Source: Butyrivibrio sp.
Lineage (GTDB): Bacteria > Bacillota > Clostridia > Lachnospirales > Lachnospiraceae
Direction: 5' to 3'
DNA length: 60,094 nucleotides
NCBI GenBank assembly: GCA_015056655.1
Contig: SVFV01000021.1
Coordinates: 1 to 60,094, forward strand
Shown piece by piece: positions 33,587 to 41,596 of this stretch. Every line of letters begins with the position of its first letter. Within the stretch, counting starts at the first letter, position 1. The notes beneath the pieces were generated by a model that saw nothing but the letters and a program-made list of their open reading frames with translations, made no database searches and was not told the origin of the DNA. The position numbers and the translations under genes were made by a program.

Positions 33587-35295
33587 TTACTCAAGTCCCA
33601 GTTCATTCTTCAGGTACTCTGCTGCCTCGATCATGACTTCCTCGTCAAAAGCTGACTTAAGTCCGAGGTATTCCATAGAGTCGTTGTAATCCATAGAGTT
33701 TCCAACTTCACCTAGCTTGATGAATATGTCTGATCCCTTTTTCTTATCCTTTTTGAACTCGTTTGCGATGTAGATTGCAGCGAGGTCGCAGATTGAATAT
33801 GAGATAACATATCTCGGAACCTTGAAGATGTTCATGCCCTTGTAGAGTCTTCCCCCTTTTGCCAGAAGCTCAGGATAAAGCTGCTCTACTCCGGGCTCGT
33901 AAAGTTCATAGAGTTCATTGTATTTATCTATTCTCTCCTGCGTCGTCGCATCAGGATTGCTATAGATGTAGGTCTCAAATTCGTGCCATTTGCAGTACTC
34001 GCCTATCTCAGCCAGGAACTCAGCAAGGTGTCCCTTTACGTACTTATCTGCATCTTCTCCAAAGAACTTATCAGCGTAATTGTAGGATATGAGTTCCATG
34101 CTCTTTGAAGGGAGCTCTGACATATCCTGTACGGGACTCAAGAGCTCAATTACATCGTATTTATCCATGCAAAGCATTTCCTGCATGGCATGTCCGCTCT
34201 CGTGGATTACGCTGTTCACTGTGGATGCGTCGCTTACATAGTTTGCAAAATGAATGCGCTCTTTACCTCAGGAAGCTTTATTGTGAAAGCAAGTCCTGTT
34301 ATCTTCGTATCTGACGGTTCTATCTCCATGTAGCCGTTGTCGTTCATTCTGTGGAAAAGTTCGGAGAGCCTGGGGCTCATGTCATCGTACATTTCCTGGA
34401 TCTTTTCCCTTACAAATTTCGCATCTCCAAGAGGCTTTGCATTTCCGTCAGCAAAATAGATTTCTGTGTCGTCACTTGTGTATCTTTCAAGCCCGAGTCT
34501 TTCCTGTATCTTCTTGTTGCTCTTTTCAACAAGTGGCAGGAGATGCTTTTTCACATTGTCGCAGAACTTATGGAGTTCTTTTTCTCCATAGGAAAATCTG
34601 CTTTTTCCTATGTTCTCGTATTCTAAGTAGTTATCGAATCCGTTTGCTTTTGCTAGGCTGGTGCGGACTTTGATGATTTCGTCCATGAGAGTTGCAAATT
34701 CATCTCCTCTGTCAGCAAAGCCTTTAAGTCTTGCGTAGCGTGCTTTTTTCCTGACTTCGGGATCGTCTGAGTCTACGAGGACATCGATTTCTGTTGCAGA
34801 AATTTCTCTGCCTTCATATTCGAACTTCACATCAGATATGGTTTTGTGAAGCTTTGCAAGAAGCTCCTGTTCTTTTATCATGAACTCCTCGCCTGCCTGG
34901 TGGAGTTCACTTTCCTTCACCTGAGTTTCAAGAAGGAATTTTCCAAACTTTTCCTCGAAGTGTTTTCTGTAGGGACTTTTGGAGATTGCCTCATAGATGA
35001 CTGTGGAGTCACAGAGCGAGAGCTGCTGCATCACGTAGGATACTTCTTCAAAAATTTTCTCATCTGTTCCGTCGATGTAGCTTTCGATATATTTCACTGT
35101 TGCGACAGTGAGGAAGTGAATGGCTTCCTTCTGGAAATCAAGGAATTCTTTATCCAGGCTCTCGCATGTTTCTTCTGATGTCTGGCCTTCTGTGCTTTCC
35201 CCGATGCTGCTTATTTTGTCTACGAGATTCTGGATTCTATTTTTCATCCCCTCAAAATCCAGGCTCACGTATTCGATGTCTTTAAAGTTTTTCAT
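33587..35295 (-). pseudogene. pepF: Oligoendopeptidase F (M3 family), split by a one-base frameshift
   Basis: The N-terminal part (35295 to 34234) and C-terminal part (34219 back to 33587) are collinear with M3 oligoendopeptidase F. The first frame ends KLPEVKSAFILQTM. Adding one T in the TTTT run at 34247-34250 (minus strand) restores SAFIFANYVSDASTVNSVIHE and then the zinc motif HESGH. Both halves otherwise look intact, so either a very recent mutation or a sequencing error is likely. The start was taken at the ATG 35295, with GGGAG about ten bases upstream; a TTG at 35301 is also possible. Confidence 0.85.
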
Positions 35296-35350
35296 ACCCA
35301 AATATCTCCCATATATAGTGTGCTTTCATTCCATTATACATGAAGGATTG

Positions 35351-35386
35351 CTTTTAAAAAGCCTTCCCTTTAAATTCGGGAAGGCT
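35351..35386 (-). terminator. Terminator of the ABC permease gene
   Basis: Arms AGCCTTCCC and GGGAAGGCT are followed on the minus strand by TTTTAAAA, 6 nt past the permease stop. Confidence 0.8.
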
Positions 35387-35391
35387 CATTT

Positions 35392-37743
35392 TTACTCGCC
35401 CATGAGCATTTCGTAGCTTTCAATTTTCTTTACTCTCACGGACTGAATTATCGCAAATGCAAAGCTGATAGCTACAATTCCAAAGCCGATCATTATTACT
35501 CCGGGGATCGGGATGTAAAAGGTGCTCTTCATAAGTCCGAAGCCATGCATAACTACTGACATGTAGGGGTTAGCTGCAAAGTATGACACTACTGAGAATA
35601 TGATTGCAGAAACCACGATAGGAGGCATGAAGCTAAGTGCTGTCTGCAGTATCAGGCTGTTTGATGTATAGCCAAGTGCCTTGTAAATGCCGAAATCCTT
35701 TCTCTTGTTGTAAACAAATGCCTTGATAAGAAGGTAGAGGATGATGGTAATTACAATTGCGGATATCACGCAGAGCATAGCCAGCATCAGTGTTGAAATG
35801 CTTCTGAAGGTTGTAAGGTTGCCTTCAAGTGTGTCATAGAAGTTCATGGATGACACCATGTGATCACCGTATTTGTCTGAGCAGGAATTTATTACGCTCT
35901 CTACCACGTCTCTGTTCTCGCAATCGAACCAGTAATATGCCGGAGTATAAGTGAAGTCCATTACGTGCTCTGCTGCCTTCTGTGTCATGATGGCTTCTCT
36001 TCCGTAGTTGTTGCAGGTCTGGATGAATCCGGTAACAAGGTACTTGTAGGTGTCTGAGCCAAGCTCGAGGCTGATCTCATCGCCAACAGCTACTTCGTAG
36101 TCTGAAGCAAATTTGCCACTTATAGCAATCTCATTGTCATACTTGGGAAGTCTTCCCTTATAGCAAGCCTCCTTGTTGTTCATTTTGTCTGTATCGTCAA
36201 AAACGTAGGTAAGAAGGCTGTCCTCCTTGTTGTAGTTGAGTGTCAGGTTGATGACGCTTCTGATATTTGAAACTTCAGGCATGCTCTCAAGATATTCCAG
36301 AGCTTCTTCTTTTGTCTCATAATCAAATCCTGCATTTCCGCCGCAGATCTCAAATGTAATGATTCCAAGCTTCGGATTTCTGCTGAAGTTCTCGAACATC
36401 AAAAGTCCGATAACGCAGATAAATACAAGTAATCCAGTGACAAAGAAAGTAATGATGTTCTGCTTTTTGTTATTAAAAATGTTCTTAAGTGCAAGGCTGA
36501 AGTTCAGGCTAAACATTGTCTTATCGAGACGAACTCTGTTTTTCTTGAAGGAGTGGTTTGAGATTCCTTCGCGAAGAGCTACGATAGGATCAATCTTTTT
36601 GATTTTGCCTGTGGTTATAAATGCCATTGCAAGTACGTACAAAACTACGAAACATGCTGAAGTAATGGTGCAGGCAGGGTTAAAGGATATTGAGTAGGGA
36701 ACGCCCATCTGTCCAACAACTATTTTTTCCATGATAGGCATAAGTGTGTAGGAGAGGTTAGATCCTACAATTCCTGCAACCAGAGCAAGTGCTGTAAACA
36801 TCGCATAGAGTGAACGTCTGATCATGGAGCTTGTATAACCCAGTGCCTTGAGAACTCCGATTGTAGGCATGTTCTCTTTGATGTAATTGGATATGCTGTT
36901 TGTCAGCATGATTGTAATTACAAGTACGATGATGATTGTCAGTGTAAGGAAAGATGCTGCAAGCACAAGTGACATGAAGCTTCTTCCAACTATAACGTCA
37001 TTAAGCTTGTAGATTGTGGGTACTGCCAAAGGGTTATGATCAGCAATCTCACTGAGCTTCTGGATGCGGAAACGGCTGAGTTTTTCGCCTTCCTTTAAGT
37101 TGAAGCTGATCATTACAGACTCCGAAATAGCGCTGTCTTTTTCATACATTTTTGCGTAGCTGTCGTCGTCGATGATGAACTCGTAAACGCCACAGTTGTT
37201 GCATCCAAAGTAAGTAGAATTGAGGAATCCCTTTACTGTATAGGAGTACTTATTTCCCATGAGCTCGAAGTTATATTTGTCGCCGATCTCATAGCCACCA
37301 GATGTGTTGAACTGGTAGGGGAGATAGATGTAGTCGCTTTTTATGCTCTCATCTTCAAATACGATCTCTGTTCTATCCATCTCTTTTTCCAGAGCACTGC
37401 TGTTGTTTACAAGAAGTGAAGGAGCAAGGCTTCCATCTCCAAAAGGAATTGAGATGTTGGGATAACCGAGGCATCTGTATGAATAGTAGTTTGTGGTTTC
37501 TTTTCCTATAAGCTCTTCGATATAAGCGTCGTCGATGCCCTTGATGTCATCCATGATCCAGATGTATCCATCGCCTGCTTCAAGTCTCTCAGCTTCTGTT
37601 CTTGATGTCGGATATGCGTCGAAGAACAAGAGGAGCGCCAAGTCTATCATCATGCTGGCAAGCATTATTAGTAAAAACAAACCAACGCAGGTTCCTTTAT
37701 TTTTTCTAAAATTTGATTTTGTAAGTATTCTTAATATTTCCAT
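35392..37743 (-). CDS. FtsX/MacB-like ABC transporter permease
   Basis: This large permease of about 783 residues has one N-terminal helix, an extracytoplasmic domain (about 45-255), three helices, a central joint, a second anchored extracytoplasmic domain (about 440-640) and three more helices. These are two FtsX repeats, as in MacB/LolC-type mechanotransmission transporters. The cytoplasmic KALGYTSSMIRR and KALGYTSNSLIL coupling segments appear once per repeat. The ATG at 37743 uses GGGGTGG as ribosome site. It partners the ATPase at 37789. The substrate is perhaps an antimicrobial peptide or lipid. Confidence 0.87.
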   Translation of the reverse strand: MEILRILTKSNFRKNKGTCVGLFLLIMLASMMIDLALLLFFDAYPTSRTEAERLEAGDGYIWIMDDIKGIDDAYIEELIGKETTNYYSYRCLGYPNISIPFGDGSLAPSLLVNNSSALEKEMDRTEIVFEDESIKSDYIYLPYQFNTSGGYEIGDKYNFELMGNKYSYTVKGFLNSTYFGCNNCGVYEFIIDDDSYAKMYEKDSAISESVMISFNLKEGEKLSRFRIQKLSEIADHNPLAVPTIYKLNDVIVGRSFMSLVLAASFLTLTIIIVLVITIMLTNSISNYIKENMPTIGVLKALGYTSSMIRRSLYAMFTALALVAGIVGSNLSYTLMPIMEKIVVGQMGVPYSISFNPACTITSACFVVLYVLAMAFITTGKIKKIDPIVALREGISNHSFKKNRVRLDKTMFSLNFSLALKNIFNNKKQNIITFFVTGLLVFICVIGLLMFENFSRNPKLGIITFEICGGNAGFDYETKEEALEYLESMPEVSNIRSVINLTLNYNKEDSLLTYVFDDTDKMNNKEACYKGRLPKYDNEIAISGKFASDYEVAVGDEISLELGSDTYKYLVTGFIQTCNNYGREAIMTQKAAEHVMDFTYTPAYYWFDCENRDVVESVINSCSDKYGDHMVSSMNFYDTLEGNLTTFRSISTLMLAMLCVISAIVITIILYLLIKAFVYNKRKDFGIYKALGYTSNSLILQTALSFMPPIVVSAIIFSVVSYFAANPYMSVVMHGFGLMKSTFYIPIPGVIMIGFGIVAISFAFAIIQSVRVKKIESYEMLMGE

Positions 37744-37830
37744 GATTACCACCCCATTGATAGTTGGAAGTCGTTTAGCTTCCTGTTATTACCATCCCAT
37801 TGATACGAGGAAATCGCTGAGCTTCCTGTG
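37743..37830 (-). repeat. 43-bp tandem duplication of the ATPase 3' end
   Basis: The tail of the ATPase gene (RKLSDFLVSMGW and stop) is repeated directly after its stop as a copy encoding RKLNDFQLSMGW and stop. The codons for Met-Gly-Trp plus stop in the second copy (ATGGGGTGGTAA) provide the ribosome site of the permease, so the duplication kept the translation signal at the right distance. Confidence 0.8.
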
Positions 37831-38544
37831 TCTGTCGTCATCACCTGCTGCATATGCGCCGAGGTTGCACTCGCCTGCAATCTCGCCGTCCTTCACATAA
37901 AGGATGCGGTTGCCGCGTCTTGCGCTTGTGATGTCGTGTGTAACCATGACGATTGACTGTCCGTTGTTGTTGAATTCTGTGAGTGTGTCGAGGACATCTC
38001 TACCTGTCTTTGAGTTGAGGGCACCTGTGGGCTCGTCTGCAAAAACAAGCTTGGGGTTGTTGATAAGTGCTCTTGCAATTCCTACTCTCTGAGCTTCTCC
38101 ACCAGAAATCTGTGTGGGGAACTTGTCCCAGAGGTTCTCGTCAACATCTACGGATCTGAGGATTGCCTTTGCCTTTTTGGAAACCTCTTTTTTATTCTTG
38201 TTAACGAGAAGGCCTGCTGCCATGACGTTATCGAATACGCTCATTGAATCCACAAGGTAGATCTGCTGGAAAACAAATCCGCAGTTGCCTCTTCTGAAAG
38301 TTGCAAGCTCATCTGTGTTCATGCCTGTGATCTCGTCTTCGCCAAAATAGATTTCGCCAAGTGTGGGCTTGTCCATTCCTGAAAGTGCATAGAGGAGAGT
38401 TGATTTGCCTGCTCCGCTTGCTCCCATGATGACTGTGAAGTCACCCTTGTAGATTTCAAGGTCAATATTCTTTAATACATGCTGCATTCTGCCACCGTTT
38501 GAAAAGGTTTTGCATAGCTTGTTTGTTTTAATAAGTGTATTCAC
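37789..38544 (-). CDS. MacB-type ABC transporter ATP-binding protein
   Basis: This 251-residue ATPase carries Walker A GASGAGKST (about 42-50), QISGGEAQRVGIARAL as the signature region, and VFADEPTGALNSKTG as Walker B with the D-loop, all typical of the MacB/LolD/BceA group. The final residues DFLVSMGW are repeated in the spacer to the permease. The start follows AAGGAGG. The promoter region upstream has four 11-bp-spaced TTTAAGA repeats, consistent with control by the two-component system encoded just upstream. Confidence 0.92.
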   Translation of the reverse strand: MNTLIKTNKLCKTFSNGGRMQHVLKNIDLEIYKGDFTVIMGASGAGKSTLLYALSGMDKPTLGEIYFGEDEITGMNTDELATFRRGNCGFVFQQIYLVDSMSVFDNVMAAGLLVNKNKKEVSKKAKAILRSVDVDENLWDKFPTQISGGEAQRVGIARALINNPKLVFADEPTGALNSKTGRDVLDTLTEFNNNGQSIVMVTHDITSARRGNRILYVKDGEIAGECNLGAYAAGDDDRHRKLSDFLVSMGW

Positions 38545-38595
38545 AATTGCCTCCTTTAAAGCGTCTGTGTTAGCTGTCGTGTTCTCTATCTGACG

Positions 38596-38653
38596 ATTAT
38601 ATTACCTTTTCAAATCTTAAAGGCCTTTAAAAAAGTCTTAAATAGTTCTTAAA
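38596..38653 (-). promoter_or_regulatory. ABC operon promoter with four helically spaced direct repeats
   Basis: A perfect TATAAT (minus strand, 38596-38601) lacks a good -35. In its place are TTTAAGA-like repeats whose TTTAA cores fall at 38617, 38627, 38638 and 38649, that is 10-11 bp apart. OmpR/PhoB-family regulators bind such 11-bp direct repeats overlapping the -35. The OmpR-type regulator encoded at 40789 is the obvious candidate. Confidence 0.6.
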
Positions 38654-38706
38654 TCTGAAATGGGTGATGGGGTGTTGTTGGTTTTTGATGCGATGAGTGG
38701 TGTGTC

Positions 38707-40005
38707 TTAGTTTTGGGTTTTGCGGATGTAGAGCCTTACGATAAAGCCTGGGGTGGCGTTTTCAAGCTCCAGCTTTCCGTTCATTTTCTCTAAGAAATAG
38801 TTTGTCAGATACAGGCCTAGTCCTGCACCATCCTTCTGTGCAGAATTACTTCCGCGTTTGTACTTTTCCTTGAGGAGCGGGAGTTCCTGAGGATTTACCC
38901 CTTCTCCTGTATCTGCGACATCTATAATCAGGTACTCGCTATCGGTTGTCGCTGTGACTGTCATCTCAGTGTTGGCATACTTATAAGAATTCATGAACAC
39001 GTTATCGAATGCCTGCTGGAGTCTCAGCTTATCTATATATACGTTGCAGGATGGAATCTCGATATCCTCCACTCTGTTCAGGTAGTCTGCGTTCTTTATA
39101 AGTTTCTTAACTACATCTGATTCTTGTGTTGAAGGATTTACTTCAATCTCAGTAATGTCATCGATTGTGGATTCAAACAGATTATCAGTGAGAGTTGTTA
39201 TCTGATCCGACTTGATATTTATCAGGTTGAAGAACTCCTTGGTGCGATCTTCCTTTGTAAGTTCATATCCGATTTCAGATGTGGACTTAATGGAGGCGAT
39301 AGGAGTTTTTATGTCATGTGACAGTTTCGCAATCATTTCCTTTTTGTCATCATTTGCCTTCTTTTCCGCATCTCTCGCCTTCTTCAGCTCGCTTCGCATA
39401 ATATCAAAGCTCTCTGTGAAGCTTCCAAAAATATGCCCCCTGTCCAACGACAGCGGCAGATCCAGATTTCCCTCCGCAATTCTCTTTGCGAAGTCACTGA
39501 GCTTGTTGAACGGATCTATAATTGTTGCATGCAGATAAATGAAATATGAAAGAATGAGTACCAGCTGAATGAAAGAAATGATGGCCACTGCGATAATCAG
39601 CTTATTCTTGTAAGCTGCCATCTTCTCTACGTTATCGTTGTGGAATAAGATATGGCCTATTTTGTTGTCAGGTATTTGGAAATCCAGGATCAGGTCAGCA
39701 TTGTGAATGGCCTCGTTAACGGAGTCGGAGAGTGGAGATTGACCTTTCGAGTTCGAGGATTCTACGTTTGATGCACCTGCGGAATTCTGATAGACCACAT
39801 CCCCATTAGCATCAAGAACTGTGTATGCAAGGGTATTTGCGTACTCTCCCTCATTTCCATAATTCTCTTCCACACTCTTTACACACTCATTTACAGCGAC
39901 TGTATCAAGCCCCGTAAGCTCCATCTTTCCAGTTAGTGCTATGCAGAGAATGGCCTCTGCAATAAATGTGATTATTAAGAATATAAGGAATGGTTTCTTT
40001 TTCAT
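38707..40005 (-). CDS. Sensor histidine kinase
   Basis: This is a membrane sensor of 432 residues: helix 1 (about 5-26), an extracytoplasmic domain of about 110 residues, helix 2 (about 136-158), HAMP (160-210), then the dimerisation H-box KLSHDIKTPIASIK with the phosphorylated His230. The ATPase domain has the N-box in DNVFMNSYKYA, DTGEGV and GAGLGLYL. The cognate regulator is most likely the OmpR-type protein at 40789, although 780 bp with a plus-strand toxin-like gene now lie between them. The adjacent ABC transporter is the probable target. Confidence 0.9.
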   Translation of the reverse strand: MKKKPFLIFLIITFIAEAILCIALTGKMELTGLDTVAVNECVKSVEENYGNEGEYANTLAYTVLDANGDVVYQNSAGASNVESSNSKGQSPLSDSVNEAIHNADLILDFQIPDNKIGHILFHNDNVEKMAAYKNKLIIAVAIISFIQLVLILSYFIYLHATIIDPFNKLSDFAKRIAEGNLDLPLSLDRGHIFGSFTESFDIMRSELKKARDAEKKANDDKKEMIAKLSHDIKTPIASIKSTSEIGYELTKEDRTKEFFNLINIKSDQITTLTDNLFESTIDDITEIEVNPSTQESDVVKKLIKNADYLNRVEDIEIPSCNVYIDKLRLQQAFDNVFMNSYKYANTEMTVTATTDSEYLIIDVADTGEGVNPQELPLLKEKYKRGSNSAQKDGAGLGLYLTNYFLEKMNGKLELENATPGFIVRLYIRKTQN

Positions 40006-40017
40006 GTGGAATTATAT

Positions 40018-40275
40018 CCTTTCCTAAGTAGTCCCGCCCCAGTCTCTATATCATTTGAATGATTTGAAATCTGTATATGCTTTAGAAAATCCCGAGCTAC
40101 GTGTCAATGTCATTTATTTTGGATTCTATCCCGTAATGCTCACTTCATAATTGGGCGATACTACGTGGCATATGATATATTTTTTGCATCTTTACACGTA
40201 ATTACTTTAGAAAATAGCACAAAAACTACGGGGCCCAAGTAATATTTTAGAACTTTATCACGTAGTGTTCCTGAA
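40018..40275. repeat. Imperfect tandem repeats, period about 62-65 bp
   Basis: Three clear units start at 40080, 40143 and 40205, and a more decayed one begins near 40018. Each begins with CTTTAGAAAAT or a variant, has CTACGTG (or CTACGGG) about 20 bases in, an A/T-rich middle, and CACGTA (or CCCGTA) near the end. The outward-facing TACGTG/CACGTA pairs look like half sites of a dimeric protein. No frame runs through the array. It fills the gap between the kinase gene and the toxin-like promoter. Confidence 0.6.
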
Positions 40276-40325
40276 TCATGCTCCATGAGCTATAGAAATG
40301 TTTTTATTCTATTTTAATTGTGGGA

Positions 40326-40354
40326 TTGACATTCGAATGTATGTTCGATATAAT
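40326..40354 (+). promoter_or_regulatory. Consensus promoter with LexA-like box
   Basis: TTGACA (40326-40331) and TATAAT (40349-40354) are perfect and 17 nt apart. The spacer contains CGAATGTATGTTCG (40334-40347), which matches 13 of 14 positions of the Gram-positive LexA consensus CGAAC-RNRY-GTTYG. Such a placement would give tight repression that is lifted on DNA damage. Confidence 0.75.
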
Positions 40355-40468
40355 TTATTCTCGGTGCTACCAGTATTTACGGTAGGCGGTTAGTCCTTTT
40401 CCAGAGGACTGTGACCTCTGTTTATCATAGAAATCTCGTATGAGAAATCTTTGTTGGAGGTAGACATT

Positions 40469-40579
40469 ATGCTAACCATGAGTGACCTAATTGCAGTGCT
40501 TGCACTGTGTGCGACTTTCTTTAGTCTTGGTTACATGTTTGGAAAGCATGATTCCAAGACACAAAAAATAACCGCCTAG
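40469..40579 (+). CDS. Small hydrophobic peptide, candidate SOS-induced type I toxin
   Basis: The 36-residue product MLTMSDLIAVLALCATFFSL continues GYMFGKH and a basic tail (DSKTQKITA). It has one membrane helix with a charged C-terminus, like holin-like or Fst/TisB-type toxins. GGAGG lies 8 nt before the ATG at 40469. The mRNA would have a folded leader of about 100 nt, with CAGAGG/CCTCTG and AGTCC/GGACT arms. The stop lies inside the left arm of a bidirectional terminator shared with a convergent antisense RNA. Toxicity is inferred from layout and sequence type. Confidence 0.75.
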   Translation: MLTMSDLIAVLALCATFFSLGYMFGKHDSKTQKITA

Positions 40580-40605
40580 CCTGGAAAGTTGAGCGGTTAT
40601 TTTTT
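40563..40605. terminator. Bidirectional terminator shared by toxin mRNA and antisense RNA
   Basis: Perfect 13-base arms AAAAAATAACCGC (40563-40575) and GCGGTTATTTTTT (40593-40605) include U-tracts for both directions. The two convergent transcripts overlap here. Confidence 0.85.
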
Positions 40606-40651
40606 ACGCAAAAATATAACTAGGCTAACCGTCTATCGGTAGCACCTTTAT
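40563..40651 (-). ncRNA. Predicted antisense RNA of the toxin-like gene
   Basis: A minus-strand promoter (40658-40686) would start an RNA near 40651 that runs about 90 nt to the shared terminator. It begins with a GCTACCGATAGACGGTTAGC hairpin and overlaps the 3' end of the peptide mRNA. It has no reading frame with a ribosome site. This is the antitoxin position in Fst/TxpA-like type I modules. Its existence is inferred from promoter and terminator only. Confidence 0.6.
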
Positions 40652-40657
40652 ATTTAT

Positions 40658-40686
40658 ATACTAGCATCACCACTCTTTATCGTCAA
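40658..40686 (-). promoter_or_regulatory. Antisense promoter
   Basis: On the minus strand TTGACG (40681-40686) and TAGTAT (40658-40663) are 17 nt apart, with an extended -10 TG two bases before the -10. No LexA-like box is present, so the antisense RNA should be constitutive. Confidence 0.6.
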
Positions 40687-40788
40687 ACATATATTCTATT
40701 TTATCAAAATGTACCCGCTCCAGTCCGTTTGGTTCATTAGTAACGAGCTTCCAGAATCTTATGTACAAAACTGGATTTCTGTTCAAGT

Positions 40789-41550
40789 TTATTTCCCTGG
40801 TGTAACGAATCTGTAGCCCTCTTTCCAGACAGTTACGATATACTTAGGATTCTTGGGATCTGCCTCGATTTCTTCACGAATCTTACGAATGTGTACGTTG
40901 AGAGTTCCGTCTGTGGTGAACTTGTCATTCCAGACATTGTCGAAAAGTTCTGTCTTGGTAACAAGTCTGTCGTGATTATCTGTGAGGTATTTGAGAAGTT
41001 TGAATTCCATACTGGTGAGCTTCTTCTCATCACCAGCTACGGAAATCACCTTGTTCACGCTGTCGATTTTCAGATTACCATCGTCGTAGTCTGAGAAAGA
41101 ACCATAATTGTCTCCATTATTATCTGCCAAAGAAGCACCTGCTCCACTTCCAACTGCGCCATTTTCTCCTGCTCCGCTCGTAGTCTCTGCATATCTCTTA
41201 AGCACAACCCTGACCTTCGCCAGCAGCACACCAAGAGAATATGGCTTTTCTATATAGTCATCGCCTCCGATATTCAGAGCGATGATCTTGTCGTCATCTG
41301 TGTTCCTTGCTGAAATAAAAAGGATTGGAATATTCATGGTTTCGCGGACTTTTTTGCATAGTTCAAATCCACTTCCATCTGAAAGATTTATATCAAGAAG
41401 AATTAAAGATGCAGAATTCTCCCCAAAGAATTCCTCTGCTTCTTTCTTGGAATATACAGCCTTTGTCTTGACTTCAAACAAATTGAAATACTCGCAGGTG
41501 TTGTCTGCAAGTGCTTTTTCATCATCTATAATTAGACAATCGTAATTCAT
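40789..41550 (-). CDS. OmpR-family response regulator with unusual Gly/Ala linker
   Basis: The receiver domain (about 1-118) has the acidic pair IIDDE, the phosphoacceptor Asp53 in LLDINLSDGSG and the Lys in YIEKPYS. The C-terminal winged helix (about 160-253) ends VTVWKEGYRFV. Between them is a low-complexity linker of almost 40 residues (about 121-158; SGAGENGAVGSGAG, then Asn/Asp-rich), much longer than usual. GGGAGGG precedes the ATG. It is expected to pair with the kinase at 38707 and to bind the repeats ahead of the ABC transporter. Confidence 0.9.
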   Translation of the reverse strand: MNYDCLIIDDEKALADNTCEYFNLFEVKTKAVYSKKEAEEFFGENSASLILLDINLSDGSGFELCKKVRETMNIPILFISARNTDDDKIIALNIGGDDYIEKPYSLGVLLAKVRVVLKRYAETTSGAGENGAVGSGAGASLADNNGDNYGSFSDYDDGNLKIDSVNKVISVAGDEKKLTSMEFKLLKYLTDNHDRLVTKTELFDNVWNDKFTTDGTLNVHIRKIREEIEADPKNPKYIVTVWKEGYRFVTPGK

Positions 41551-41596
41551 ACCGTTCCCTCCCGGCCAACATCGCGTTAACCAAAATATTCAAATA

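Larger units (their letters stand above)
40363..40646. repeat. Inverted repeat flanking the small peptide gene
   Basis: The left arm has GGTGCTACC (40363-40371) and CGGTTAG (40387-40393); the right arm has CTAACCG (40625-40631) and GGTAGCACC (40638-40646). Each arm begins one of two convergent transcripts, so both RNAs would start with nearly the same 5' hairpin. Whether the arms serve RNA pairing or mark a mobile unit is open. Confidence 0.6.

Noticed and set aside
40080..40275. CRISPR array between kinase and regulator
   Set aside because: The units vary along their whole length with no invariant repeat and unique spacer pattern.
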